A DNA stretch of 61,731 nucleotides, from assembly GCA_005223045.1 (NCBI GenBank), contig NJBM01000009.1, positions 1 to 61,731 on the forward strand, given 5' to 3'. Each line of letters starts with the position of its first letter. Position 1 is the first letter of the stretch. This document shows positions 52,615 to 61,645 of the stretch, in pieces. This DNA comes from Planctomycetes bacterium B3_Pla (GTDB lineage Bacteria > Planctomycetota > Phycisphaerae > Sedimentisphaerales > Anaerobacaceae). The position numbers and the translations under genes were made by a program. The notes below the pieces were generated by a model. It was not told the origin of the DNA. It searched no databases and was given only the letters and a program-made list of their open reading frames with translations.

Positions 52615-53172
52615 CTATTTGATAAAATCTTTCATTTTGCCCAACTTTTCTCGTAGATTTGCATATCCTCTGACCAGCAGCGATTCGACTGCCGACTTAC
52701 TCCAGCCTGTTACTTCGCTGATTTCGCCGTGACTGAGACCATCGTACCGGTGCAGTATCACCGCCATCCGCTGCCGTTCCGGCAGCTCGCCAACGGCCGC
52801 TTTTACCAATTCCACAACTTCCTTTCTTTCAGCAGCATTACTTTCCGGTTCAGCCGGCGCTGCCGGGTCCGCATCTTCCAGCGGCGCTGCGGCCTTCGCC
52901 TGCTTGCGCTGTTCATCGAAGCAGAGGTTCACGACGATACGATAGAGCCAGGTCGTGAACTTTGCCTGAGGTTTGTAACGTTTCGCCGCCCTGTGCACAC
53001 GCAGGAAGGTTTCCTGGGCAACATCTTCAGCCCTGTGCCAATTGCCGAGGACACGGTAAGAGAGCGACAAAATCTTGTCCTGATGCCTCCTCGCAAGATC
53101 ACCAAGAGCAGCCATATCTCCTGCTGCCAGACGGGTCATCAGTTCAGTGTCATTAGGTGTGTCATTTGCCAT
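52615..53172 (-). CDS. ECF-type RNA polymerase sigma factor
   Basis: The product has 185 residues. Region 2 has GDMAALGDLARRHQDKI, YRVLGNWHRAEDVAQETFLRVH and FTTWLYRIVVNLCFDEQRK. Region 4 has LPERQRMAVILHRYDGLSHGEISEVTGWSKSAVESLLVRG. Length and layout are those of group IV sigma factors. The ATG at 53172 is preferred; a GTG at 53190 adds six residues, and neither has a good ribosome binding site. It heads the transcript sigma, anti-sigma, CnrX-like sensor. Confidence 0.93.
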   Translation of the reverse strand: MANDTPNDTELMTRLAAGDMAALGDLARRHQDKILSLSYRVLGNWHRAEDVAQETFLRVHRAAKRYKPQAKFTTWLYRIVVNLCFDEQRKQAKAAAPLEDADPAAPAEPESNAAERKEVVELVKAAVGELPERQRMAVILHRYDGLSHGEISEVTGWSKSAVESLLVRGYANLREKLGKMKDFIK

Positions 53173-53275
53173 AAAAGAGATTAAACTCACGGCCCAGGCC
53201 TTCCGATGGGAAAACCTGGGCCGGTTGCTTGTTCGGCGTTACAGACCGCAAATCCAACGCCGGCCCTTTTATCCG

Positions 53276-53602
53276 TTACGATATGTCAAAGACCTTCGTC
53301 AGTTGGGTGATCTCGAATACCCTGCGGAGATTCGAGTCCAGATTGGACAGTTGCAGCTTGCCATCCAGTTCGACCACCCTTTTATGGACCCTGACCAGAA
53401 GACCCAAAACGGCCGATGTCATGAACTTTACATTGGCAAAGTTCAGAATCAATTTCTTGCCTCCATTCTCTTCAATGACCTGTTCGAGAGACTCCCGAAT
53501 GTCCTTTATCTGCTCTTCTTCGAGGATCTTCTCTTCCACGAACGTCACAAAGGTAACGTCCATTCCGTGCTCAATCTCTATTCTCGGCTGGGCCGGTTCC
53601 AT
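53276..53602 (-). CDS. STAS-domain anti-sigma factor antagonist-like protein
   Basis: The product has 108 residues. It shows the SpoIIAA-type order: strands VTFVTFVEEKILEE, a helix with IRESLEQVIEENGGKKLILNFANV, then FMTSAVLGLLVRVHKRV, where the Ser of TSAVLG is the phosphorylation site. It is cytoplasmic and should bind an anti-sigma kinase; none is seen nearby. AAGGAG lies seven bases before the ATG at 53602. The longer frame to 53653 lacks such support. Whether it acts on the adjacent ECF sigma circuit is uncertain, because ECF systems do not normally use STAS antagonists. Confidence 0.87.
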   Translation of the reverse strand: MEPAQPRIEIEHGMDVTFVTFVEEKILEEEQIKDIRESLEQVIEENGGKKLILNFANVKFMTSAVLGLLVRVHKRVVELDGKLQLSNLDSNLRRVFEITQLTKVFDIS

Positions 53603-53840
53603 GATCAACTCCTTACAGCACTCGTCTGCCAATTTTTCTTTCCATGCCGACACAACAGCATATTACCCAATATTCCCGAATAATTCCAGAGCAACTTTGA
53701 AACCTTCCAGCGCCTAACCGGAAAGTATGCAGCGGGCAAATCCACGGTTGTTCCGTATTGCGGGCGGGCCTTGCATTTATCAGGCGAACCTGGTATTCTT
53801 TTGGCTCAGGGCAGAAAACGCCTGCAATCAGGAGTCTGAT

Positions 53841-55388
53841 ATGAACTATCATAGTCGGTCAAGAATAACTCGCCGGATGTTCCTCAGAAGAACGGCCCTA
53901 ATATCGACAGGAGTTGCATTTGGCGCCGATACGGCACGCCCGGACCGCCGAGCAAGGCCAAAACCCAACATCCTCTATTTGATGACTGACCAGCATCGGG
54001 GCGACTGCCTGGGTTGTGCCGGCAACAAGGTCATCAAGACGCCGCACCTGGATTCCATCGCGGCCGATGGCGTCGTTTTTTCCAGCGCTTATTCTTCGAC
54101 GCCGAGCTGCACGCCGGCCCGCAGCGCGATTCTGACCGGACTATCGCCCTGGCGCCACGGCATGATCGGCTACGGGCGCGTAGCGGGCAAGTACCCTTTC
54201 GAGTTGCCGGACGCGCTTCGCAACGCGGGCTATTACCTGTTTGGCATCGGCAAAATGCACTGGTATCCGCAGAGAAAACTTCGCGGCTATCACAAGATAC
54301 TGCTCGATGAGTCCGGTCGTGCTCAGGCGAAAGGATTCATCAGTGATTATCGCCGGTGGTTCAAGGAGCAGGCGCCGGATCTGGACCCGGACGCGACGGG
54401 CATCGGCTGGAACGACTACCGGGGCAAAACTTATGTGCTGCCGGAACGTCTGCATCCGACGATGTGGACGGCCGATACGGCGGTTGATTTCATCGAGAAA
54501 TACGACCGGACGGAGCCTTTCATGCTCAAGGTTTCATTCGCCCGGCCGCACAGCCCTTACGATCCGCCGAAAAGATTCGCCGAGATGTATGATGCGGACG
54601 ACATGCCCGCCCCTGTCGTTGGTGACTGGGCCGCGCAATACGCGCTGCATGATGACCCGCCGAAGCCGAGCCTCTGGCACGGCGACCTCGGCGTCAGGCA
54701 GGCCAAAGAGTCCCGGCTCGCCTATTACGGCTCGGTTACCTTCATTGACGAGCAAATCGGCCGAATTCTCGCCGCTCTTAAAGAACGCGGCATGTACGAC
54801 AATACCATGATTATGTTTTTCGCAGATCACGGCGACATGCTCGGGGATCATCACCTGTGGAGAAAGACCTACGCCTACGAAGGTTCCGCCCGCATTCCTA
54901 TGCTGCTGCGCTGGCCCAAGAGCATGGGGATGAATAGTCAGCGGGGCAAAACGTTGCCGCAGCCGGTGGAGCTGCGGGATGTGCTGCCGACGTGCCTCGA
55001 TGCAGCAGGGGCTTCGATCCCGGACAATCTTGACGGAAAAAGCATGCTCGATCCGGTCCGCGGACGCACGGAGAACTGGCGGCCCTTCATCGACCTGGAA
55101 CATTCGATGTGCTACAACAAAGATCACTGGAACGCACTGACCGACGGCAAAGTCAAGTACATCTACTACGCCTTTGACGGCAGAGAAGAACTCTTCGATC
55201 TGTCCAGAGATCCGGACGAGTTGCACAACCTCGCACCGAAGCAGGCACACAAGAGCACACTGCTCAAATGGCGGCAACATATAGTGGACCATCTCTCCGA
55301 GCGAGGCGAGCAGTTTGTCTCCGACGGCAAGCTGACCATACGCAAGAAGCGACTGCTGCATTCACCCCATTACCCGCGGTCCGGATGA
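53841..55388 (+). CDS. Secreted sulfatase (formylglycine type)
   Basis: The product has 515 residues. The N terminus (RITRRMFLRRTALISTG) is a Tat-type signal. The catalytic signature CTPAR begins at Cys90 and would be converted to formylglycine. NILYLMTDQHRGD supplies the first metal-binding Asp pair, IMFFADHGDMLGDHHLW the second metal site, and KVSFARPHSPYDPP a conserved substrate-side block. It hydrolyses sulfate esters of carbohydrates outside the cytoplasm. Planctomycetes carry many such enzymes. The ATG at 53841 follows AGGAG; the frame runs back to 53727 without support. No sulfatase-maturing enzyme is in the window, unless the radical SAM gene acts so, which is unlikely given its B12 domain. 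Confidence 0.92.
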   Translation: MNYHSRSRITRRMFLRRTALISTGVAFGADTARPDRRARPKPNILYLMTDQHRGDCLGCAGNKVIKTPHLDSIAADGVVFSSAYSSTPSCTPARSAILTGLSPWRHGMIGYGRVAGKYPFELPDALRNAGYYLFGIGKMHWYPQRKLRGYHKILLDESGRAQAKGFISDYRRWFKEQAPDLDPDATGIGWNDYRGKTYVLPERLHPTMWTADTAVDFIEKYDRTEPFMLKVSFARPHSPYDPPKRFAEMYDADDMPAPVVGDWAAQYALHDDPPKPSLWHGDLGVRQAKESRLAYYGSVTFIDEQIGRILAALKERGMYDNTMIMFFADHGDMLGDHHLWRKTYAYEGSARIPMLLRWPKSMGMNSQRGKTLPQPVELRDVLPTCLDAAGASIPDNLDGKSMLDPVRGRTENWRPFIDLEHSMCYNKDHWNALTDGKVKYIYYAFDGREELFDLSRDPDELHNLAPKQAHKSTLLKWRQHIVDHLSERGEQFVSDGKLTIRKKRLLHSPHYPRSG

Positions 55389-55498
55389 CTCCGCCTGCCG
55401 GGCATCATCTTCATCACTCAAGTATAGACGCGGATCCGGGCAGAATGTTACGGTTTCTTTTGCACTCTTGAGAGAATTTCTCTGGGACGGTGGGTCGT

Positions 55499-57484
55499 CT
55501 AAAGCTGGGTTATTTCGGAGAGGCCTTCGATTTGTAGTTCGGTTATTTTGCGAATTCTGGCCTCGAATTCGTCCTGCAATATTAACGTTTCCTGCCGCAA
55601 CCTCTCTTCGAGCTGCGATCTGAAGACCTGGCGGGCCTTGTGGATTTTGGAGTTTGTTAAAGCCCTTTTAATGACCCACGCCGGGGCGTCCCAGTTCTCG
55701 GCCAGTTTGGCGGCCTTCTCTTTTCCCTGCCGGACCGTCAAGTAGGCAATGACCAAAGCGAGCACGGCCCCGCCGATTAAACCGATGGGACCCGATATCA
55801 GAATCGCCGTGCCGGCCCCTCCGCACAGGATCGCCCCGATGCTGGTTGCGGTCCCGACCACGAACCACCCGACCGCGTCCATTATTCCGCCGTATAGATC
55901 GGGCAGCTCCGATCCGATCGCGTCACCGCCTATCGAGATTCTCCTGCCTTGATTGATTTGTGCATCTCCAATGCTCAAGCCGTGAGACTCAATCCACCTG
56001 GTGAGCACGTCCCTCACCTGTTCGGACAATCCCATACTCAGGGTTTCCATTCTACTTTCAACAATCTTCTTCAGCTCCGGCTCAAAGGATTTCGCTTTGG
56101 AAGAAACACTCTTCTTGAGCTCGGCAAGCGAACCGCCGGTGGTTTTGTATTCCAGCAGGACAGGCCTGATTCTCTTATCGAACAATTCCAGAATAATGTC
56201 GGTTGCGACATCCACCACGTATGCGTCGGTTGTTCTGTGAACGAGCGACCTGACCTTTGCCCGGCAGAACTCCGGCAGTTCCGTCCTGAGTCTGCTCCGG
56301 GTCTTTTCAAATTTCTTTTGAAGGGGTGAGAAGATTGCAAGCCCTTCGGAAATGACGGCGTACGGCCTGTCGCTGCGCATCAGCTTCGACGCATCGAGGC
56401 CCAGCGATTCGGATATTACGTCGGAAACAAATGGCCACTGGCTGCTGCCGCCGGCAAGAATTACCCGGCTGATGTCGCCGGTGTCGATGTTTTTGTCCGC
56501 CAGTCCCTGAGTTAACGACGTCCGGAACCATTCGATCAGGTCTATCGGATCGTTTTTGCCAAGAAGTCTGTCAGACTCGAGGCCGACCCCCTGCAAATAG
56601 CCGGCAAAAACGCGGCTGGGATTGTAAGCCCGGGCCTTCTGTATAAATGTGGTCCAGCTCATATCGCGAACACTGCCGTACTGCCCGACGGATTTATTGA
56701 CGCTTTCAGAGCGATCTCGGACCATTGTCAGCGAGAAGAATTCCTTTACCTCCCGGCAAAGGTAGGAATGTACGTAATAGGTATCTCCCGCCTTCTCGAT
56801 TTTTTTCATGGCGCCGGCGTTTTGCTCCAGGAGCCATTGAAAAAAGAGATCGTCGAACAGGCGCCCTCCCAGTTCCATATCGCCCCAGGAGAGACATTCT
56901 TCCAGGCTGCGCAAAAATGCGAAGTCACACGTGCCTCCTCCGAAATCGACGATCAAGACCCCCCTCAGGGCTTCGTCCGGCGAAAAGTCTTTATGCCACA
57001 AATGAGAAAGCAACGCCCCTTTGGGTTCGTCCAGCAGCTTGACCCGGCCGTATCCCGCGGCTTCGGCGATTTCTGTCAGTTTGGCTCGAAAGCTCTTCTC
57101 GGCTTCGCTCGGGACTCCAATAATCACCTCACTCCGGGCCGGTTCAAGGACGATATGCTGCCGTTGCGATTGTTCCACGACTGTGCGCAGGAAGTCCTCG
57201 GCATTCTTTGCCGCATCTTCGCTCGTGGTAATATCGGGCTTGAATTGCGTGCACAAGCGATAGTCTTTGCGTTCTTCGTTTGATGACTCTCCGTATTCAT
57301 GCAGTGCCGGATTGCCGACCAGCGGTTTTTTGTTCTGTCGGTATAGAATCGCAGTGGGGATACCGTCCCTGCCCGAACCGAAATCCACACCGACCGGCGA
57401 TATCTGGTCTGCCGGGCACTTACAGAAGTAAGAGTTGGTGGTCCCGAAATCTATCGCTAAGATGCTCGAATCACTCATATTCAC
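55499..57484 (-). CDS. Hsp70-like ATPase with a membrane-inserting C-terminal region
   Basis: The product has 661 residues. The actin-like ATPase domain (about 1-400) has phosphate loop 1 DFGTTNSYF, phosphate loop 2 DFGGGTCDFAF (about 180-190), LLDEPKGALL and the adenosine motif ILAGGSSQWPFV (about 340-350). After this the DnaK substrate-binding domain is missing. Instead there is a helical region (about 400-530), then a Gly-rich hydrophobic hairpin (WFVVGTATSIGAILCGG, then LIGGAVLALVIAYLTV, about 538-585), and a C-terminal helical tail (KARQVFRSQLEERLRQ). The hairpin between long helices recalls membrane paddles of dynamin-like proteins. The GTG or ATG start at 57484/57478 overlaps the end of the upstream GrpE-like gene by four bases. 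Confidence 0.85.
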   Translation of the reverse strand: MNMSDSSILAIDFGTTNSYFCKCPADQISPVGVDFGSGRDGIPTAILYRQNKKPLVGNPALHEYGESSNEERKDYRLCTQFKPDITTSEDAAKNAEDFLRTVVEQSQRQHIVLEPARSEVIIGVPSEAEKSFRAKLTEIAEAAGYGRVKLLDEPKGALLSHLWHKDFSPDEALRGVLIVDFGGGTCDFAFLRSLEECLSWGDMELGGRLFDDLFFQWLLEQNAGAMKKIEKAGDTYYVHSYLCREVKEFFSLTMVRDRSESVNKSVGQYGSVRDMSWTTFIQKARAYNPSRVFAGYLQGVGLESDRLLGKNDPIDLIEWFRTSLTQGLADKNIDTGDISRVILAGGSSQWPFVSDVISESLGLDASKLMRSDRPYAVISEGLAIFSPLQKKFEKTRSRLRTELPEFCRAKVRSLVHRTTDAYVVDVATDIILELFDKRIRPVLLEYKTTGGSLAELKKSVSSKAKSFEPELKKIVESRMETLSMGLSEQVRDVLTRWIESHGLSIGDAQINQGRRISIGGDAIGSELPDLYGGIMDAVGWFVVGTATSIGAILCGGAGTAILISGPIGLIGGAVLALVIAYLTVRQGKEKAAKLAENWDAPAWVIKRALTNSKIHKARQVFRSQLEERLRQETLILQDEFEARIRKITELQIEGLSEITQL

Positions 57485-58467
57485 TGCTTGTCCCGAAGCT
57501 TCCTGACCAATCCGCGTTCCATAACCTTGCCGTCGAAGACAACAGGCTTACGTTCAATTCTGACCTGGTCTCCCTCGGCGACGTGGCCAAAGGCCTCGTA
57601 TTTGATCGCCAAGTCGCTCGTCCATGCGATCACGCTCTTCCGGCCCGCATCGACGGATAAGAACACGGGTGATCCGTCCAGGCCTTCGAAGCCGCAGTTG
57701 CGCGCCTCCTGGATCAGCTCGTCGGCCGCTACCGATAGCGACTCGGGCGCTGTACGATGCAGAGCGTAGATAAGCCCCCCGATGCGCCGGAATACGGATT
57801 CCTTGTCGGCGGGGGTTTCCTCCGACCATGATCGAGATGCGCATAATGCCGCTAGCAAACCAGTTGCCGGATATAGCCACTGCTCAATCGACGTGCGCAC
57901 GACATGCTCGTGGCTTGAGCGGTCATAACCCGGCAGTCGCGGAGCCATTCCCGAGACGCGGTACAGCAACTTGAGCAGAATTCTGCTGCGCGAGATTCGA
58001 TGAACCATCAGAACCGCACATAGCGCACCGAGAGGCCCGCCCAGAGCCAGTCCCACGTCGCGCATATCGAATGCTAATCGAAACAGGGGGGTCAGAACGA
58101 TCGTCCCGACGATTGCGCCCGCCATAGCACTCAGAGCAAGCCGGAACGCCTTTGGCTCGGCACGTCCGGCCGGTTCGGGTATTTGCAGGGGCCTGGCAAT
58201 CACATCGAACGTCAATGCCACGGCAGCCGCGGAACGCTTGTCACTGACGGTTCCGCCGCTAACGACAGATACCCAGGCGGGACTGAGCAACTCTTTTTTC
58301 AGCAGCGATCGAGCTGCCGTGAGGGCAATCCCAAGCTCGATCTGCGTAGGAGAACTGCCGGCATCCAAAGCCGCGAAATATTCGTCCGTTGCGTTATCGA
58401 GCAAATCGGGGCGCAACTTCTCGGTTCCCGCATACGCCTCAAGAATTTTCTCTTTCAAATCGAGCAT
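57481..58467 (-). CDS. Membrane protein with a GrpE-like C-terminal region, partner of the Hsp70-like ATPase
   Basis: The product has 328 residues. An N-terminal helical region (about 1-105) is followed by two or three hydrophobic segments (LSAMAGAIVGTIVLTPLF, then GLALGGPLGALCAVLMV, about 110-157). Residues about 250-328 (QEARNCGFEGLDGSPVF, then HVAEGDQVRIERKPVVF, then DGKVMERGLVRKL) follow the order of GrpE's beta wing: the G-x-x-F segment, a G-T-V-like strand, and the G-x-V-x-R-x-x-x-V end. GrpE exchanges nucleotide on Hsp70; here the likely partner is encoded directly downstream with a four-base overlap. The resemblance is by eye only and moderate. No ribosome binding site is obvious. Confidence 0.6.
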   Translation of the reverse strand: MLDLKEKILEAYAGTEKLRPDLLDNATDEYFAALDAGSSPTQIELGIALTAARSLLKKELLSPAWVSVVSGGTVSDKRSAAAVALTFDVIARPLQIPEPAGRAEPKAFRLALSAMAGAIVGTIVLTPLFRLAFDMRDVGLALGGPLGALCAVLMVHRISRSRILLKLLYRVSGMAPRLPGYDRSSHEHVVRTSIEQWLYPATGLLAALCASRSWSEETPADKESVFRRIGGLIYALHRTAPESLSVAADELIQEARNCGFEGLDGSPVFLSVDAGRKSVIAWTSDLAIKYEAFGHVAEGDQVRIERKPVVFDGKVMERGLVRKLRDKQ

Positions 58468-58480
58468 AAACGAGCAGTTG

Positions 58481-58560
58481 GCAGGGTGGGATCTGCCCTG
58501 AGATGCCCCACCGAACCGAGTTAAAATTTGTTATGATGCGGGGCACAGGCCCCACCCTGC
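58481..58560. repeat. 80-bp imperfect palindrome (REP/MITE-like)
   Basis: The outer arms GCAGGGTGGG and CCCACCCTGC are exact inverse complements. An inner pair TGCCCC/GGGGCA adds to the stem. It fills the gap between the FKBP gene and the GrpE-like gene. Confidence 0.75.
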
Positions 58561-58580
58561 AGGACTAAATCCTACATTCC

Positions 58581-59363
58581 CTATTTAACCACCTCGGCCG
58601 GCTCGGCCGGCTTAACGATCTCAATCAGCTCAATCTCAAAGATCAGTGCGGAATTTGCCGGAATGCCTGGTCTTGGCCTGGTGTCGTAAGCCAGGTTGGC
58701 GGGTATATACAACTGCCATTTGCCGCCTTCCTTCATGAGCTGCAATGCTTCGGTCCAACCCTTGATTACACCTGTAACAGGAAACTCTGCGGGCTTACCA
58801 CGCTTATAGGAGCTGTCAAACTCTTTGCCGTCGATTAAGGTGCCGCGGTAGTTGGTTTTTACTTTGTCGCTCGCCGTGGGAGTACTGCCGGTTCCTTCTG
58901 TTATCACCTTGTATTGCAGACCGCTCGGCAGCACTTTGACGCCTTCCTTAGTCTTGTTTGCTTCAAGAAAGGCCGTGCCTTTGGCAAGGTTTTCAGAAGC
59001 CTCTTTTTTCTGCTTGGCGGCCTGTTTGGCCCTCATGCGCTGCTGCCAGCCCGTGTAAATCTTCGTCATCTCAGCCTGACTCATCGCCATGTTCGTACCC
59101 ACCAAGGCGTCTTTTAGCCCCTGCGCAAGCGATTCAACATTGACCTCAATCTCGGCCTTTTTCAGATTCCCCGCGATTTGTGTTCCTATTATGTAGCTGA
59201 CTTTGTCCATTTCTGTTGCGAGGGAAACCGCTTTCTCGGCAGTCGCTTCACCGGCGGGTTTTACAGCCGCCACCCCTTCTTTTGCGCTTTCCTGGGCCGC
59301 ATACACCGACATCACAAGCAAACAGCCCAATACCAACGTCATAATGCCAATTCTCGTTTTCAC
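58581..59363 (-). CDS. FKBP-type peptidyl-prolyl cis-trans isomerase, exported
   Basis: The product has 260 residues. A signal peptide (about 1-22) leads to a helical dimerisation region (about 45-140) of the FkpA/Mip kind (MDKVSYIIGTQIAGNLKKA, then MRAKQAAKQKKEASEN). The FKBP domain (about 145-250) has LPSGLQYKVI, NYRGTLIDGKEFDSSY, GVIKGWTEALQLMKEGGKW and PANSALIFEIELIEI, including the aromatic residues of the active pocket. It catalyses proline isomerisation in periplasmic protein folding. Its promoter is at 59451-59479. It lies upstream of the Hsp70-like pair in the same direction but is separated by the palindromic repeat. Confidence 0.93.
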   Translation of the reverse strand: MKTRIGIMTLVLGCLLVMSVYAAQESAKEGVAAVKPAGEATAEKAVSLATEMDKVSYIIGTQIAGNLKKAEIEVNVESLAQGLKDALVGTNMAMSQAEMTKIYTGWQQRMRAKQAAKQKKEASENLAKGTAFLEANKTKEGVKVLPSGLQYKVITEGTGSTPTASDKVKTNYRGTLIDGKEFDSSYKRGKPAEFPVTGVIKGWTEALQLMKEGGKWQLYIPANLAYDTRPRPGIPANSALIFEIELIEIVKPAEPAEVVK

Positions 59364-59450
59364 AATTGTCTCCTTCTTTCGCTAAAAAACCGCCGTGTGC
59401 CGGATCGACCGACAACCCTGCATAAACACACAACCTTAACACAACTACAG

Positions 59451-59479
59451 ACTATACCAGAAAGCCGGGAATAAGACAA
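59451..59479 (-). promoter_or_regulatory. Promoter of the FKBP gene
   Basis: TTGTCT (59474-59479), 17 bases, then TATAGT (59451-59456) on the minus strand. The leader would be about 80 bases. Confidence 0.65.
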
Positions 59480-59650
59480 AGCCTTTTTGGCCTTGACAAT
59501 TCCTTTCTCGATACAAACTTTTCTCTTGCGTTGCCGGCGAATTTGTGGAAAATAGCTAAATTCCGACAAGAACAAGAGAATCTAAAATTATCGAGCGCGG
59601 GAGCCGACTAACAACATAGCTTGAATGATTGCAAATTTGGGAGACTAATT

Positions 59651-60331
59651 ATGGCCGATTATCCACAGATCAATTATAGAAAGCACAGCTTTTTGTCCGC
59701 TCTGGTCATGGGGCTAAGCGCCCTTACGATCACGTTTATCATCAGTTGTACGGTGGTGATAATCTACGGCATGCATTTTGCCGGCGACCAGTCTCAAAAG
59801 TTTCTTTCATGGGCCGAGCAGGTTGTCCGGGACTTGCCGGATGAAATGCACAAGTCGCTGCCGCCGGTTCTGGCCGATGTGCTCGACGATCGTCGTCAGC
59901 CTGATTATGCGAGTCAGCTTAATATTACAGCCAATACGATTCTGCTGCCGGACGAGAACGGGATGGTTCGCACAACGGTCGAGGTCGTCAATAACGGCAC
60001 TGAGGTTGTTTCTCTGCTTTCGCTGCGAGTGGTCGTATTGACGGCGCACAATGAAATCATCGTCGCATCGAATGAGTATGCCGCGAGCCCCATCGCTGCC
60101 GACGAGGAATGGCGCGGCCCGCTCATGGGCGGCTCCCGCCGGTATTTTTCCTCCTCTCACAAGGGGCTTCCAGTTTTCTCTACGTCCGACTTGAAGACAG
60201 AGATCGAAATCACCGACATCCGGCTATGGAACAATCCAAACCCGACCGCCCTGCCGCTGATCGAAGAGACGGTACTCTCGGAAGCGGAGGCATCCGGCTC
60301 CCCGACCGCCGCCGGGCCGACAGAGAATTGA
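59651..60331 (+). CDS. Membrane-anchored protein with an extracytoplasmic FxLYD-like domain
   Basis: The product has 226 residues. One membrane span (ALVMGLSALTITFIISCTVVIIYG, about 16-40) follows a short cytoplasmic head. The outer part has a helix (FLSWAEQVVRDLPDEM) and then a beta domain with MVRTTVEVVNNGTEVVS, LRVVVLTAHNE and EWRGPLMGG. That resembles FxLYD-type domains, which carry small Ig-like folds in lipoproteins. The tail is Pro/Glu/Ala rich. GGGAG lies about 8 bases before the ATG at 59651; an in-frame start at 59621 is less likely. Function unknown. It ends seven bases from the convergent EamA gene. Confidence 0.65.
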   Translation: MADYPQINYRKHSFLSALVMGLSALTITFIISCTVVIIYGMHFAGDQSQKFLSWAEQVVRDLPDEMHKSLPPVLADVLDDRRQPDYASQLNITANTILLPDENGMVRTTVEVVNNGTEVVSLLSLRVVVLTAHNEIIVASNEYAASPIAADEEWRGPLMGGSRRYFSSSHKGLPVFSTSDLKTEIEITDIRLWNNPNPTALPLIEETVLSEAEASGSPTAAGPTEN

Positions 60332-60337
60332 CGCGCG

Positions 60338-61222
60338 TTATGTTGCACCCACTTTCGGGGTCCTGTTCGTCAGGTAAACGCCTGAGATAACCAGGGCGGC
60401 GCCGACTGCGAGCGAGAAGGTGATTTGCTCGTGCAGGATCAGCCGGGCGCTCAATATCCCGAATATGGGGACGAAATTTATGAACAAGCCGGCTTTGGTC
60501 GGCCCGAGGCGCTCGACGCCCTGGTAATACCACACAAATCCGATGACGGTCCCAAATATCCCCAGATAAGAAATACATAACCAGTCCCGGGCAGACTGAT
60601 GGGCTACGTTCTGGAGCAATCCTTCAAGACAGGCCGGCACAAATAAGGCTATAGCGCCCACCACAGCGGAATATGATACAGCCACAAGCGGCGAAAGGCT
60701 TTTCATCACGGATTTTCCTATCAGCGAATAGGTCGCCCAGCTCAGGACGCAGCAGAAAATGTAGAGTTCCCCCTTCCCCACCGCTCCTTCAAATATATAG
60801 TTTATGTCCCCTTTCGAGACGACTACTATCGCTCCGCACACCGAGACGGCAATTCCGAGGGCCTTTATCGGAGTGATCTTTTCTTTCAGGAACAACGCCG
60901 AGAAGATCGTGATGAATATGGGGCAGGTCGCGATTATAATCGCCGCCCGAGATGCTTCGATAATCTTGAGCCCTTTGTAGAACATAACGTTGTAGGCAAA
61001 AATGCCGATCATTCCGAGCAGGATTATAGGGATGATTTGAGGCTTTTTCAGAGTGGGAAGCTTGCCTTCTGTTTTCCAGGTCAGCGCCAGCAGAAGCGTT
61101 GAGGCAATCGCGAAACGAAGGAACCCGATTGAAAAAGGCCCGACGTTTTGCGCCGCGAGCTTTCCCGCAACGAAAGTGACGCCCCAGAACATCGTTGTCA
61201 AAAGCAGTTTTACGTAAATCTT
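60338..61222 (-). CDS. EamA-family (DMT superfamily) transporter
   Basis: The product has 294 residues and ten membrane spans in two EamA repeats (TMFWGVTFVAGKLAAQNVGP opening the first, VLSWATYSLIGKSVMKSLSP opening the second). Each half ends with the typical LFLKEKITPIKALG and LILHEQITFSLAVG blocks. It exports or imports a small metabolite, often an amino acid or nucleotide sugar, across the inner membrane; the substrate is unknown. I prefer the ATG at 61222; a GTG at 61237 adds five residues. Confidence 0.92.
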   Translation of the reverse strand, partial: KIYVKLLLTTMFWGVTFVAGKLAAQNVGPFSIGFLRFAIASTLLLALTWKTEGKLPTLKKPQIIPIILLGMIGIFAYNVMFYKGLKIIEASRAAIIIATCPIFITIFSALFLKEKITPIKALGIAVSVCGAIVVVSKGDINYIFEGAVGKGELYIFCCVLSWATYSLIGKSVMKSLSPLVAVSYSAVVGAIALFVPACLEGLLQNVAHQSARDWLCISYLGIFGTVIGFVWYYQGVERLGPTKAGLFINFVPIFGILSARLILHEQITFSLAVGAALVISGVYLTNRTPKVGAT

Positions 61223-61381
61223 CATAGCAAGAACCACATTGGGTATTGTCGCGGGCCATTCTGACCGCTGTAGCCCAAGCCGTCAATAGTCGGCACGTTC
61301 TGTTGAGAAACTCCACCAAATGTCATTGCGAGCACCTGGCCTGATTCTCAGGATGTATAGAGAAGAAAACAGCCCACTCCT

Positions 61382-61541
61382 GTCATTGCGAAGGAGCGTA
61401 GCGACTGCGGCAATCTCAATCCCCACGCCGCAAAGAGAAGTCTATTTTCTTAGGAGGCCCAAAGGTCCACGGTAATCTCCTGCGTCGCGTGCAGAACAAT
61501 CCATCGCAGTGTTTGAGATTGCTTCGCTTCGCTCGCAATGA
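61382..61541. repeat. Inverted repeat element GTCATTGCGA
   Basis: GTCATTGCGAAGGAGCGTAG with GCGGCAATCTCAA on the left is matched by TTTGAGATTGC and TTCGCTCGCAATGAC on the right, in inverse order. A partial copy GTCATTGCGAG begins near 61322. This type of dispersed repeat is known from several bacterial groups. Confidence 0.7.
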
Positions 61542-61605
61542 CACAGGCTGGCCCACTGCTCTGTGCGTGCGATTTGACAGATAGTCATTCCTCGACTCCG
61601 TAAGG

Positions 61606-61645
61606 GGTGACAACCTCGCTCAACTGGTGACAACCTCGCTCAACC
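61606..61645. repeat. 20-bp direct tandem repeat
   Basis: Two units of GGTGACAACCTCGCTCAACT follow one another; the second differs only in its last base. Confidence 0.8.
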
